Below are positions 25,757 to 35,708 of a stretch of 64,000 bases of DNA, one piece after another (position 1 is the stretch's first letter; each line of letters begins with the position of its first letter). The notes under the pieces were generated by a model. It was not told where the DNA came from. It saw only the letters and a list, made by a program, of their open reading frames with translations, and did no database searches. Location: assembly GCF_013128195.2 (NCBI RefSeq), contig NZ_CP053452.2, forward strand, positions 8,184,001 to 8,248,000. Reading direction: 5' to 3'. Source of the stretch: Frigoriglobus tundricola (GTDB lineage Bacteria; Planctomycetota; Planctomycetia; Gemmatales; Gemmataceae). A program made the position numbers and the translations under genes.

Positions 25757-26410
25757 GAAACTCCGGATCGGGAACGAACGGGTGCGATGCACTCTCGACG
25801 GCGGGACCACAGGGGCCGCGTTCAGGGGCGTTTCGGGCGGGGCGACGGCACGCGCCGATGGGCGCACGGCCTCCGGCAACGAGTGCGTCACGCGCCTCGC
25901 GGGGGCCGTCCTCAATCTTGCAATGTGTCCCGATTGAGAGGGATTTTCGGCAGGTTTCGCCGCCCGTGGCGCGGCCGTGGCGGGGACAAGAGGCGGAGCA
26001 CGCGGCACATGCGGGGGGCACAAGAAAACAGCTGCACGCAACAGTTGATCGAATTCGCAACTCGACCGACGAGAGTATCTGATACAGCTTGGTCTCAGAT
26101 GCTGGCGTTACAATACATTGATAGTGTGGCGATTCGATGGCGAGAGGTGAAAAGGTTTGAAGAAGAACGCGCCTGGCGCGTCGCGGCCGTGTGCGGACGG
26201 GCGTGACGCGCCGATTCTTGGATCGGCGCGTCACGAGGGCCGAAGCTTAGGACCAGCAGACAGAACCTAACCGCCCGGCCCCCTTCCCTAGGAGGGAAGG
26301 GGGAGAAACCCGGCGTTCGGAAGCCCCTATCCCCTTGGGGGAGGGATCGGGGCGGGGTTCGGTCCGATCGTCCTTATGAGCGGCAGCCGGGTGGGGCCGC
26401 CGGGCGCGGC
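25757..26410. other. intergenic region with hairpins, no gene
   Basis: Contains the upstream region of the leftward DUF1559 gene (AT-richer around 26030-26160) and, at 26279-26303, a perfect hairpin. A third stretch around 26325-26365 is a G/C-rich near-palindrome. No coding potential was seen. Confidence 0.45.
26279..26303. repeat. perfect 11-bp hairpin CCCCCTTCCCT/AGGGAAGGGGG
   Basis: Stem 26279-26289 with 26293-26303, loop AGG. It is followed at about 26320-26360 by a second G/C-rich fold. It sits 108 bases past the stop of the leftward isocitrate dehydrogenase gene. It looks like a dispersed repeat or a terminator without a U-tract. Confidence 0.55.
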
Positions 26411-27427
26411 TCACGCGCCCAGGTTCTTGATGATCTGTTCGGTGATCGTGGTGGTGGTGCCGTCGCCGCCCAGGTCGCGGGTCAGGCCGACGCCGGCCTG
26501 GAGCGTCCTGATGACCGCCCGCTCGATCCGCGCGCCCGCTTCGCCGCGGCCCACGTGCTCCAGCATCAGCGCGGCGCTGCGGACCACCGCGATCGGGTTC
26601 GCCCAGCCCTTGCCCGCGATGTCCGGGGCGCTGCCGTGAACCGCCTCGAACACCGCGTACCGGGTGCCGAAGTTCGCACCCGGAACGAGCCCCAGCCCGC
26701 CGCCCGGCCCCGGTCCGCCGATCAGCCCGGCCGCGAGGTCCGAGATCACGTCGCCGAACAGGTTCTCCATCACCAGCACGTCGAACCCCGACGGGTCCAT
26801 CGCCAGTTCCAGGCACACGTTATCGACCGGCTTCTCCTCGAACTGGATGAACGGGTAGTCGTCGGCCACTGCCCGCGCGCACTCCAGAAACAGCCCGTCC
26901 GACAGGCGCATCACGTCCGCCTTGTGGCAGAACGTGACCAGCTTCCGGCCCCGGTGCCGGGCCAGCTCGAACGCGAACCGCACGATGCGCTCCGCCGCCC
27001 CGCGCGTGACGAGCCGCACGCTCTCCACCACGCCGGGGACCACCTCGTGTTCGAGGCCCGCGTACAGTCCCTCCGTGTTCTCCCGGACGACGATCAGATC
27101 GACCTTCTCGTAGGGCGTTTTCACGCCGGGCATCGTGTTCACCGGGCGCACGCTGGCGAAGAGTTCGAGCCCTTGCCGGAGCCGCACGTTGATGGACCGG
27201 TACCCCTTTCCGACCGGGGTGGTACACGGCCCCTTGAGGGCCACGCGGTAGCGGCGGATCATCTCCAGCGTTTCTTCGGGCAGCGGTTCGCCGAACTGGG
27301 TGGCGGCGGGGATGCCGGCCGGGGCCTTCACCCAATCCACTTTCACGCCGGTGGCGGCAACGACCCGGCACGCGGCCTGCGTCACCTCCGGGCCGATCCC
27401 GTCGCCCTCGATCAGCACGATCTGCAT
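26411..27427 (-). CDS. NAD-type isocitrate dehydrogenase (isocitrate/isopropylmalate family)
   Basis: A 338-residue beta-decarboxylating dehydrogenase with all family signatures: VLIEGDGIGPEV at the start, ENTEGLYAGLEHEV with the catalytic Tyr, CHKADVMRLSDGLF with the catalytic Lys, MENLFGDVISDLAAGLIGG with metal aspartates, and AVFEAVHGSAPDIAGKGWAN for nucleotide binding. The short 'SINVRLRQGLELFASVRPV' segment fits single-domain NAD-isocitrate dehydrogenases. It should convert isocitrate to 2-oxoglutarate, though isopropylmalate or homoisocitrate use cannot be excluded by eye. The ATG at 27427 is picked because homology begins there. The extra 63 residues available upstream have none. Confidence 0.9.
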   Translation of the reverse strand: MQIVLIEGDGIGPEVTQAACRVVAATGVKVDWVKAPAGIPAATQFGEPLPEETLEMIRRYRVALKGPCTTPVGKGYRSINVRLRQGLELFASVRPVNTMPGVKTPYEKVDLIVVRENTEGLYAGLEHEVVPGVVESVRLVTRGAAERIVRFAFELARHRGRKLVTFCHKADVMRLSDGLFLECARAVADDYPFIQFEEKPVDNVCLELAMDPSGFDVLVMENLFGDVISDLAAGLIGGPGPGGGLGLVPGANFGTRYAVFEAVHGSAPDIAGKGWANPIAVVRSAALMLEHVGRGEAGARIERAVIRTLQAGVGLTRDLGGDGTTTTITEQIIKNLGA

Positions 27428-28056
27428 GTGTGGCCCCGTGAAGGAGTACTCCCAGTCAGAATGCCGGTCGGGGTGCCGACCGGCAAGCACCGATCCTTTT
27501 GATCCCCGATCGGGTTCCATGCTGTGTGGAACAAAATCCGACACCGGAAACGCGGTTTTTCGTACCGAACGCGAACACCGTCCCGCACCGTTGCCCGGTG
27601 AGCTATGATTCGCCAAGTCCGCCCGAGACGCGGTGCCGTGCGGCGATCACCGCCCGTTTCTCGCGCACGTGTTACCGGTTAAGATGAGAATGAACCGGCT
27701 TGAATCGGGTGCATCGGATAGACGACAGGGCGGTGGTACCGGTCGCAACGCGATTCAATCTGTAGCTGAATGGGATGACGAAAAGAGGGAATCGCAAACG
27801 CTCACAGAACTCTGTGCGGGGGTACACCGTCCAAGTGAGAGACCCGCGACCGCGGCGTCACCCGTGACGCCCCATTGGGCCGCAATCCGGAGATCACCCG
27901 GTTGGTGTCTCGAGCACGCTGCGTTTGTACTGGGATGCTTCAGCTGATCGATCCTGCCTTCTGTACGTCTCTCCCGGCCGCCTGCGGTACAATTTCGGTA
28001 TGAACTCTTCCGCGAACCGACCCCGAACGGGCGGCGCGCGGTCAGCCCGGAGTCAA
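27428..28056. other. divergent intergenic region, no gene
   Basis: Carries upstream signals of the leftward isocitrate dehydrogenase and of the rightward caspase-like gene. Short frames here have no domain or start signal. No convincing promoter hexamers picked. Confidence 0.4.
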
Positions 28057-30606
28057 ATGATGGAAGCGACCGTGCGGGCCAACTGCCCCAAATGTCAGGC
28101 CGTGCTGCGAATCCCCGCCCAGTGGGTCGGGCAGGCGGTGAAGTGCAAGAAGTGCGGGTCGACGGTCAAAGCAAAGGCCAAGGCGGAAGACGACACGACC
28201 GCTCGGGGACACGCGGCCGCGCCGGCACCGGCGCACGCTTTCGACTTCAGCCACCCGCAGGCCGAGGACGACGACTTCTTTGGCCTCCCGGCTCCTGTGC
28301 CGGCGCCGGCTCCGGTGCCGGTGCCCGTCCCGCCCCAGCTCGACGCCAACGGCTACCCGCTCCCCTATCAGGCTCCCGCCGGTTACCCGGTGCCTCCCGG
28401 GTATCCGTACCCGATGCCGCCGGGGTACGGCCCGCCGCCGGCCTACCCGGCTCCGGCTCCAGCAGCCGGGCCGTACCCGTATCCGGCTCCCGTCGCGTAC
28501 CCGCAACCGGTGCCGCCGGGCTACGCTCCGCCTCCCGGGTACGGCTACCCGGCCCCCGTTCCCGTTCCCGCGGCAGCCGCAGCGATACCGGCCCCTGCCG
28601 TGCCCGGTCCGCTCGCGCCGACAAAACCCGGTGGCTCCGCGAAAGCGAAAGCCGCCCCGCCCTTTGATGCGGGCGGGCCGGGCCCGGTCGCGCACTACGC
28701 CCCGGCCCCGGCGGGTGACGAGTTCGAGATGGAGCCCACCAGCCGCCGCGCCACGCGCGCACAACGGACCCGCCGCAGCCGGTACCGCCGCGACAGCGGC
28801 AAGAGTAAGTTCATCTGGATCGGTGTGTGTCTGCTGCTGACCGCCGGCCTTGTGGCGGGCGGCATCTATGGCGGCAAGTTCCTGAACGACAAGTTCGGCA
28901 ACTCGAAAGACGACACGGCGAAGGGGGAGGGTGGCACCCCCGGCGCGTCGGGCACTCCGGCGGACGCGCCGAAGGCCGGCGGGGGCGCATTCCCGCGCCG
29001 GTTGTTGTTCATCTCGATCACCAAATACATGTACCTGAACCCGCTGACCCAGGCGCAAACGACCGCGCCGGACAAGACCAAGGCCGCCGCCAACCGGCTC
29101 GCGTTCGTCTGGCAGGTCCCCAACGACCCGAAATCCAACCAGGTGTTCGTCCTCTCGGACACGGTGACGGGAGCGGACGAGCGGCTCCCGATGAAGAGCG
29201 TCGTGCAGAGAACCTACGAAGAGTTCTTCAACACCTCTCGTGGGCAGGACCGCATCGCCGTGTACTTCGGAGGGCACGCGATCGAGAAGGGCGGCAAGGC
29301 GTACCTCGCGCCGATGGAGGCCGAACTGGACGGCGAGGACTGGGAGAAGTCCGTGATCCCGCTCGACCAGTTCTACGACGAACTGAACAAGTGCAAGGCC
29401 GCGCAGAAGGTGGTGATCTGGGACGTGTGCCGGTTCAACCCGGAAAAGGGCAAGGTGCGTCCCGGTTCCGAACCGATGAGTGAGGCCCTCTATAAGGCGC
29501 TCACCAGTCCGCCGCCGGGCATCGAGGCCGTCACCACCTGCAAAGCGGGCGAGAACGCGATGGAGTTCTCCGCCCTCCGGCCCGATGGCAACTCCGGCCC
29601 GGCGTACAGCGGGAGCGTGTTCCTCGAATCGATGAAGTTCGTTTCCGAGCCGCGGAACAACCGCCTGAAGCTCGCGCAGACGCCGGCCGACCCGCTCCCG
29701 GTCGCGGAGACGGTCCGCGCGGTTGACAAGCGCGCGGCCGAGATGGCCGAACTGGCCGCGCAAGCCGGTAGCAGCGGGAAACAAACCGTGGCGGTCGCCG
29801 GCGCCCCGCCCGCGGCACTGGCGGCGCCCGACGCGACCGAGCCGGCGGCGGCCCGCTTCGTACTGCCCCAGGCGCAGAAGGGCGCGTCACAAGCCGTCAT
29901 CAAATCGATCGAGACCGAGTTCATGGTGCCGCCGTTGAACCCGGACCTGGCCCGGACCGAGCTGACCGACTTCCCGTTCTCGGCCGACATCATGAAGGAG
30001 TACGCGGCCGACGGCGTGCCGCTCACCGAGATCGTGACCAACAAGGAGAAGTACCCGTTCCGCGCCACCGTGGTCGAATCGCTGCAAAAGGTCCGCGACA
30101 AGTGGGCGACCGGCGCCGGGACGACCCGCATCCGGCGGGAGGTGAAGGCGCCGATCGACGACAAGCTCAAGGGCGAGGTGAAAAAGGAGAACGACGAGTG
30201 GGCCGTCGGCATCATCGAACTGGAACTCCAGCTCCAGCGGCTCAAGGACATGGCCGACATGCGCAAGGACGAACCGAAGCGGTGGCAGGCGCACTACGAC
30301 TTCGCGGTGGCGTGCGTCAAAGCGCGGTTGGCGTATATGAACGAGTACAACAAGATCCTGGGCACCATTGTGACAGAAACGCTCCCCGCGCGCGACGAAA
30401 AAGTGGGGCAGGACGGTTACCTACTGGTCGCGTCGGAAACGCTCAAGAGCGGGAGGGACATCAAGAAGCTGGCCGAAGAGGCGCAGGAAGCGTTCCAGGA
30501 GATCGCGGTGAAGTACAAGGGTACGCCGTGGGCGATCCAGGCCAAACAGGAAAAGTCGGTCGTGCTCGGCCTGAACTGGAAGGCCGCGTCGCTCAAGAAG
30601 GAGTGA
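28057..30606 (+). CDS. zinc-ribbon, proline-rich, transmembrane, caspase-like (C14) fusion protein
   Basis: An 849-residue protein. Residues 10-33 form a zinc ribbon (CPKC at 10-13, CKKC at 30-33). A Pro/Ala/Tyr-rich linker follows to about 200 with PAGYPVPPGYPYPMPPGYG-type repeats, then a basic stretch (TRAQRTRRSRYRRDSGKS). One transmembrane helix lies at about 250-272. A caspase-like domain starts near 312 (RRLLFISITKYMYL), with candidate catalytic His407 in YFGGHAIEKGGKAYLAP and Cys458 in VIWDVCRFNPEKG. The C-terminal about 350 residues are helical. ATG 28057 is preferred to 28000 because GGAG precedes it and the ribbon follows at once. It may cleave substrates after basic or acidic residues. 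Unproven. Confidence 0.8.
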   Translation: MMEATVRANCPKCQAVLRIPAQWVGQAVKCKKCGSTVKAKAKAEDDTTARGHAAAPAPAHAFDFSHPQAEDDDFFGLPAPVPAPAPVPVPVPPQLDANGYPLPYQAPAGYPVPPGYPYPMPPGYGPPPAYPAPAPAAGPYPYPAPVAYPQPVPPGYAPPPGYGYPAPVPVPAAAAAIPAPAVPGPLAPTKPGGSAKAKAAPPFDAGGPGPVAHYAPAPAGDEFEMEPTSRRATRAQRTRRSRYRRDSGKSKFIWIGVCLLLTAGLVAGGIYGGKFLNDKFGNSKDDTAKGEGGTPGASGTPADAPKAGGGAFPRRLLFISITKYMYLNPLTQAQTTAPDKTKAAANRLAFVWQVPNDPKSNQVFVLSDTVTGADERLPMKSVVQRTYEEFFNTSRGQDRIAVYFGGHAIEKGGKAYLAPMEAELDGEDWEKSVIPLDQFYDELNKCKAAQKVVIWDVCRFNPEKGKVRPGSEPMSEALYKALTSPPPGIEAVTTCKAGENAMEFSALRPDGNSGPAYSGSVFLESMKFVSEPRNNRLKLAQTPADPLPVAETVRAVDKRAAEMAELAAQAGSSGKQTVAVAGAPPAALAAPDATEPAAARFVLPQAQKGASQAVIKSIETEFMVPPLNPDLARTELTDFPFSADIMKEYAADGVPLTEIVTNKEKYPFRATVVESLQKVRDKWATGAGTTRIRREVKAPIDDKLKGEVKKENDEWAVGIIELELQLQRLKDMADMRKDEPKRWQAHYDFAVACVKARLAYMNEYNKILGTIVTETLPARDEKVGQDGYLLVASETLKSGRDIKKLAEEAQEAFQEIAVKYKGTPWAIQAKQEKSVVLGLNWKAASLKKE

Positions 30607-30899
30607 CGCCTGTCAGGTCGCGGTCAAAGTGGCTTTGCGACGAGGCCCGACGACCCTTGGCTCGGGGGATCAGCGCACGCGAGAACTGAATTGCTCAGCG
30701 GCATCGGGCCTCGCGTGCCAAGCCACGCTCGACCACGACCGACAATAAGCCCTGTCCTTCGGACCGAAAAACAGAACCCATCGACCGTTACGACAGCGCT
30801 CAGCCGCCACAGGCGCTTAATCAGGCCAATCTGGGCGCGATTCATGGTACGCACCCGGCGGATCACGGCATTGACGGGTAATTTATGGTGGATGGCATC
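30607..30899. other. intergenic region before IS66 remnant
   Basis: Nothing coding recognised. It begins at the caspase-like stop and ends where IS66 TnpA-like sequence becomes readable. No inverted-repeat end of the element could be identified here. Confidence 0.4.
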
Positions 30900-30954
30900 C
30901 GTTCCTGTTCTCGGAGGATGCCACCAGGCCCGACTCGTCCGTTCGCTCCCGTTC

Positions 30955-31249
30955 TGGCGCGAGCGCCAACCGTAAGTGGGTTGAACGCCTCGAATGCTTT
31001 GCGGCCAGCAATCAGACCGTCGCGGCGTTCTGCACCGCCGAAGGCGTCTCCCTGTCGACTTCTACTTGTGGCGGCGACGCCTCGCCCAACCCGCTCCACC
31101 GCCGGTCGTTGTGCCCATTCGCCTCGCACCACCTCCTGCGCCCGCGACACCGATCGAACTGGCGCTGGCGGCGGGAACCGTCGTCCGGTTCCCCGCTGAC
31201 GCCCGACCGGAACTGCTCGTCGCGGTCCTGCGCGGTCTGGAGGAGCGCC
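30955..31249 (+). pseudogene. tnpA: IS66 TnpA remnant
   Basis: Reading through one frameshift at about 31058-31064 gives WVERLECFAASNQTVAAFCT then AEGVSLST, followed in another frame by FYLWRRRLAQPAPP and LALAAGTVVRFPADARPELL. The VAAFC-AEGVS-FYLWRRRL pattern is the IS66 TnpA helix-turn-helix. One base is missing between the two parts. Confidence 0.68.
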
Positions 31250-31250
31250 G

Positions 31251-31520
31251 GTGCTGGCCGTACCGCCTACAACCAAGCTCTGGTTTGCGGCCGCCGTTGA
31301 CCCACGTCTGGGATTCGACGGGCTCGCGAACCTGGTTCGGCACCAGTTGAAGGCGGACCCGACTTCCGGGCACTTATACGTGTTCAGCAATCGCTCCGCA
31401 AACCGGTTGAAGGTGCTGAACTGGGGCGGTCACGGGTACTGTCTGTGGTGCACGTGACTGGAAGCCGGGCGGTACCACTTCCCGGGGCCACGGCCGCCGG
31501 GATCGAACTCTCCGCCGCCC
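31251..31520 (+). pseudogene. tnpB: IS66 TnpB remnant
   Basis: Starts VLAVPPTTKLWFAAAVDPRL, then GFDGLANLVRHQLKADPTSG and HLYVFSNRSANRLKVLNWGG, the IS66 TnpB pattern (FDGL, LVR, VF-NR, LK-L-W). A TGA stop at about 31455 interrupts it. The read-through LEAGRYHF and, in another frame, GATAAGIELSAAQ continue the family sequence. Confidence 0.72.
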
Positions 31521-31539
31521 AAAAAAGAGCTGCGCCTGC

Positions 31540-31960
31540 GGGTACTGCGCGCAGGTGGCCGGGCCGGCGGTATTCGGCCGGCTGTATGCGATCGAGCGGG
31601 CGTTGCCACAGTTGCTGCCACCGTCGGATGATCCGGTGCAACGGGAACACCGTAGGCCACGCGAAGAGCAGCGGCGGGCACTGCGCCAGCGGGATGCGGA
31701 GCCGGTGTGGGACGAACTGTCGACGCGGCTCGGCGGGCAGAGTGGGCGGGAAGACGGCGGCGGTGTTGTATTCCCCCGCCGGCACCTGCAAGCATCTGGG
31801 GATCGACCCGTTCGCGTACCTGCGTGCGGCCCTGCCGGGGTTGTTCGCGTTGGGCGAGAAGCCGGCGGCCGAACGACTGCTCGACTGGCTCCCGGGTCGC
31901 TGGCTGCTGAGTCGAACACGGGGCCGTCTCCCCCATGAAACGCCGGCCGGGTTAACTTCA
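31540..31960 (+). pseudogene. tnpC: IS66 TnpC transposase remnant (C-terminal end)
   Basis: Frame 31555 reads VAGPAVFGRLYAIERALPQL onward, resembling the segment before the IS66 catalytic Glu. A second frame gives AAVLYSPAGTCKHLGIDPFA and YLRAALPGLFALGEKPAAER, the conserved 'A-L-Y-S-hydrophobic-TCK-x-x-G-x-DP-x-AYLR' end. The DDE core is mostly gone. Confidence 0.7.
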
Positions 31961-32175
31961 ACACGCCAACTGGCGCCGCGCCTGCTCCGCAGTTCGCGGG
32001 TCATACCTCGTTGCGCCGCGCACCGAACCGCGACCTGAGTCACCGGCCCGGTGCGGTGCTGCTGGGGTGCGGCGAAGGCGGGTGCGGGGTCCGAAGAAGT
32101 CCGAACAGAATGATGCCGATCCCGATCGGCTGGCCATGACACATGCGGGGGGACCGTGAGTGTCGGGAGGCGGGC

Positions 32176-35041
32176 ATGGCGAACGCAACTTTGCAACGAG
32201 TGATCGGAAGCGCGGCCAGGGTCGAACTGTCGACCTTGACCGACCAGGAACTGCTGCGGCGGTACACTGCCGAGGGCGACCAAGGGGCGTTCGCGGCTCT
32301 GGTCCGTCGGCACACCAACTTGGTGCTCGGGGGTGTGCCGGCGGGCGCTGCCCGCGGCCGACACCGAGGACGCCTGTCAGGCGGTGTTCGTGGTTCTGGC
32401 GCGGAAGGCCGCCGGTCGGTGGCAGCCGTCGGTGGCCAACTGGTTGTACAGCACCGCCCGTAAGGTGTGCCGGGACGCCCGCCGGGCCGCCGGGCGGCGC
32501 GCGAAGCGAGAGGGCCGGGCAGCGATACCGGAAGCAGTGTCGCCGGCCGACCAGATGACCGCCGGCGAACTGTTCGCCGCACTCGACGACGAACTGGACC
32601 GGTTGCCGCCCATCTACCGCGAACCGCTCGTGCTGTGCTACCTGGACGGGCTGACCCGCGAGGACGCGGCCGTTCGCCTCGGCGTGCCGTCCGGAACGGT
32701 CAAGAGCCGCCTGGAACGCGGGCGGAAGTCGCTCGCCGGTGCGCTGGCGAAGCGGGGGCTGGCCCTCGGCTTGGGCCTCCTGACGCTCGCGGCCACCTCC
32801 CCGGCGGGGGCGTCCCCGCCGCAATTGGTCGAGTCCATCCTGGCCGCTGTGGGCGGAAAGCCGTCTGCCTCTGTGGCCGCACTCGCACAGGGGGGCGTCA
32901 TGAACAGGTTGCACACAACGGTCAAACTGGCGGCGGTGGTGCTGGCCCTTGCCGGGCTCGGGTTCGGGGTGCTGACGGGGCCGCTCACCGCGCGGCCGCG
33001 GAAACCGGCCGAGAAGGTGACTCAGCCGCAGGCGGAGGTGAAAGCCGAGCCGCCGAAGCCGGACGCTCAGGAACGAACGATCAGGGGGAAGGTCGTGGAC
33101 CCAAACGGCAAGCCGGCCGCCGGCGCCGAGGTCTTCCTCTTCCGGGACGAGCACGACCGACCCGAGCGCCTCGGGGTGACGGGTGCCGATGGAACCTTTG
33201 CCTTCCGCACCTCGCGGGACGGGCTCGGCGCGAGTGTGGGCGCGCGGGCCGAAGGAGCGGGCGTCGGTTTCGTTCGCCTCGACCGCCCAAGCTCGATCGA
33301 GGCGGTTGAACTCCGGCTCGTCGCCGATGAGGCGATCCGCGGCCGGGTCATTGACACGGAGGGTAAGCCGGTCGCCGGGGCGCGGGTCACGCCCTTGTTC
33401 ATCCTCTGGTCCCCGGGTCAATCGGCCGACTGGTTCCTCAACCCGTGGAAGACGCGCGACCCGCGCCACCCGTTCCCCGCGCCGAGGGAACAATTGCGGC
33501 TGCCGCCCCGCGGGTCGTTCCTGGCGACCACGACCGATGCCGACGGCCGGTTCGTCGTGACCGGCACCGGGGCGGAGCGGGTGGTCGCGCTGCGGGTCTC
33601 CGGGACGGGAATCGCGGCCACCGATCTGTACGTGATTACCCGCCCCCAGTTCGACCCGGCACCGTACAACGAGGCCGCGGCCAAGAACATTCGCCCCGAC
33701 GAGCGCGACCGCGTATTCGTCCCGCCGCTCCACGGCCCGTCCGTTTCGTTGGTCGTCGAGCCCGAGAAAGTGATCCGGGGAACGGTCACCGCCGCCGGGT
33801 CCGATGGCAAGCCCGCTCGGCCGCGAGGTGGGGCGACCGTGACGCTGACGGGACCGCTCGTCGGACTGATCCGGCAGAGCGCGAGGACCGACGCCGAGGG
33901 TCGCTATGAGATCCGCGGCGCTCGCAAGGCAACCGGATACGTTCTTGAGGTCGCAGGCGATCCGGACGCCGGTCTTTTACCCAGTCGGCTGGCCCTGGTG
34001 GACCCGCCTGGGCAGACCCCACTGACCGCGAACGTCACGCTCGTGCCGGGCGTTGTCATCACCGGTCGGGTGGTGGACAAAGGGACCGGGCGGCCCGTGG
34101 CGGGGTGGGTGGCGACCGCACCAATGGTCGATAACCAGTTAGCCACGAACCGACCGGAGTACGCTGCGGCCACCTGGGACGCGACCCGGAGCTACACGAA
34201 ACCCGACGGGACGTTTCGGGTCGTCGCTGTTCCCGGTCCGGTCCTGCTAATGGGCGGTGTGGACGGGCGCAAGGAACGAAACCTACCCGCCGGTATCCGG
34301 TACAAGCCCGCGGTCGCCGACCCGAAATACGCACGGTACTTTAACGCCCGGGACGGCTTCACCGAGTTCTACAACCCGGGCTCGTCCAGGAGCCCGCTCC
34401 AGGGGAATTACTGCAAGGTGTTCGAGTTGAAGGAGGGCGCCGCCGCGGTCAAGAACGACGTGGTCCTGGAACCGGCCGACGCGCCGCGGTTAATCGCGGT
34501 GCGAGACCCGAACGGGAACCCGGTCAAGGGGGTGTTGGTCTCCGGCGTCGGTCCGGTCAGTTCCGGTGCGGTGTTCGTCGAATCGGACACCTGCGCGGCC
34601 TACCACCTGGAGCGCCGCGTCGATCGCCTGATGGTCTTCTACGAGCCGACGAAGAAACTCTACGGGTCGCTCACCCTGAATGGGGACGGGAAGGAGCCGG
34701 TGACCGTGACCGTCGCACCGGCCGGGTCGGTGACGGGCCGGCTCGTCGGTGCCGACGGCAAGCCGATCGCGGGTGCGGTGGTGCGGTTCCGGCTGGACGA
34801 CCGGGGTGCGGACGAGATCGTCGGGGCCGCGACGGGCGAGACGCCCGCAGTCACCGGCGCGGACGGGTCGTTCCGTCTCGACACCCTGCCGGCCGGGCTA
34901 AAGTTCACCCTGCTCGTTCGCCTCGGGAAGCGGGAGGACGAACTCGGCCCGTATCCGACCGATCCTGCCGCGGGCCTGAAGCCCGACGCGCGGCTCGACC
35001 TCGGGGCCATCACCCCCAAGAAGAACTTCGATGGGGAGTAG
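32176..35041 (+). CDS. ECF sigma factor fused to carboxypeptidase-regulatory-like domains, frameshifted
   Basis: The first frame gives 52 residues (MANATLQRVIGSAARVELST, then EGDQGAFAALVRRHTNLVLG). The sequence continues in another frame from 32333 (VCRRALPAADTEDACQAVFV). A G5 run at 32329-32333 has one G too many to keep frame. Restored, sigma region 2 leads to region 4 (LPPIYREPLVLCYLDGLTRE, VPSGTVKSRLERGRKSLAGA), a transmembrane helix near 32920-32980 (VKLAAVVLALAGLGFGVLTG), and several Ig-like CarboxypepD_reg units (TIRGKVVDPNGKPAAGAEVF, AIRGRVIDTEGKPVAGARVT, VVITGRVVDKGTGRPVAGWV). A GGGAGG site before ATG 32176 supports the start. An exported domain joined to a sigma factor implies envelope signalling. 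The G-run could be a sequencing error. Confidence 0.8.
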
Positions 35042-35708
35042 AAGGGCCAGGTCAACTCGGCCCCGGACGCGCGCGCAGCCCGTCCGGAACACACGAATCC
35101 GATCCTGGAGCAAATCGGTGCCACCACCACGGGTTCGCGCACGTGCCGATGGTGAGGTGGTTCCCGGGGGCGAGTCATTGCAGAGCGAGCGGCGACAGCG
35201 TTGATGTAGGCGGTCCGCTCGGTCGAGTTCGCCAGCGCGAGCGACCGTGAGCTCCTGAAGCGGTTCGGAGAGGGCAGAGATTTGGTGGGCAAAATCCCCC
35301 GGCGTCTCACCGTGCTTCAAGATGTCGCCCATCTATTTCGCCGCCCTGAGCGTGATCGGCTCCCTGTTGTCGAACTGGCTGCTGTTCCCGTTCAGCCTGG
35401 TGAGTGTGAGGATTTCCGCAGTGATGGCAGCCGGCCCCCGTTCCACCTCCTGGCACCTGGTCCAGAGGAGCACAGGAACGTACGGCCCGGGATACGTGGC
35501 GAAGTACTCCACACTCCCCCGCGTGTGAAGGATCTGCGACCAGTCCTCGATCGACAGCAGCGTTCCCCGCCACGGCGGGGAACGCCTTGAATACTGGCCG
35601 TTCACTTGAGCTTCACTGTGACAAACACGTTGCCGGCGGACGCTCACCACAAACCGGTAAGGGCGTGATTGGCCGGGTGGTTACGATTCGCGCGAGCACC
35701 GCTCGCCG
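35042..35708. other. intergenic region between convergent genes, palindrome present
   Basis: No supported gene. A leftward frame at 34898-35650 is open except for one in-frame TAG at 35333-35335, but I recognise no family in it. A perfect palindrome lies at 35560-35585. Confidence 0.4.
35560..35585. repeat. perfect 12-bp-arm palindrome GCGTTCCCCGCC/GGCGGGGAACGC
   Basis: Arms 35560-35571 and 35574-35585 are exact reverse complements with a 2-base centre. It lies between the stops of two convergent genes, a usual place for a bidirectional terminator, but has no T-tract on either side. Confidence 0.55.

Larger units (their letters stand above)
30900..31960 (+). mobile_element. degraded IS66-family element
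   Basis: Remnants of all three IS66 genes lie in order on the + strand: a TnpA-like helix-turn-helix protein, a TnpB-like protein and the C-terminal end of a TnpC-like transposase. Each is interrupted by frameshifts or stops, and most of TnpC is missing. Family recognition rests on several motifs read by eye. Terminal inverted repeats and target duplication were not found, so the limits are approximate. The element lies just upstream of the frameshifted ECF gene. Confidence 0.72.

Noticed and set aside
27428..28056. tRNA or riboswitch between isocitrate dehydrogenase and the caspase-like gene
   Set aside because: I looked for cloverleaf arms and known aptamer cores by eye and found none.
34898..35650. 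A leftward frame open but for one TAG at 35333-35335, suggesting a recoded or broken gene
   Set aside because: No family is recognisable, no ribosome-binding site is seen, and the left part overlaps the end of the ECF fusion. Kept only as a weak possibility.
35333..35650. Small leftward protein of 105 residues
   Set aside because: No start signal or family, and composition like neighbouring non-coding DNA.
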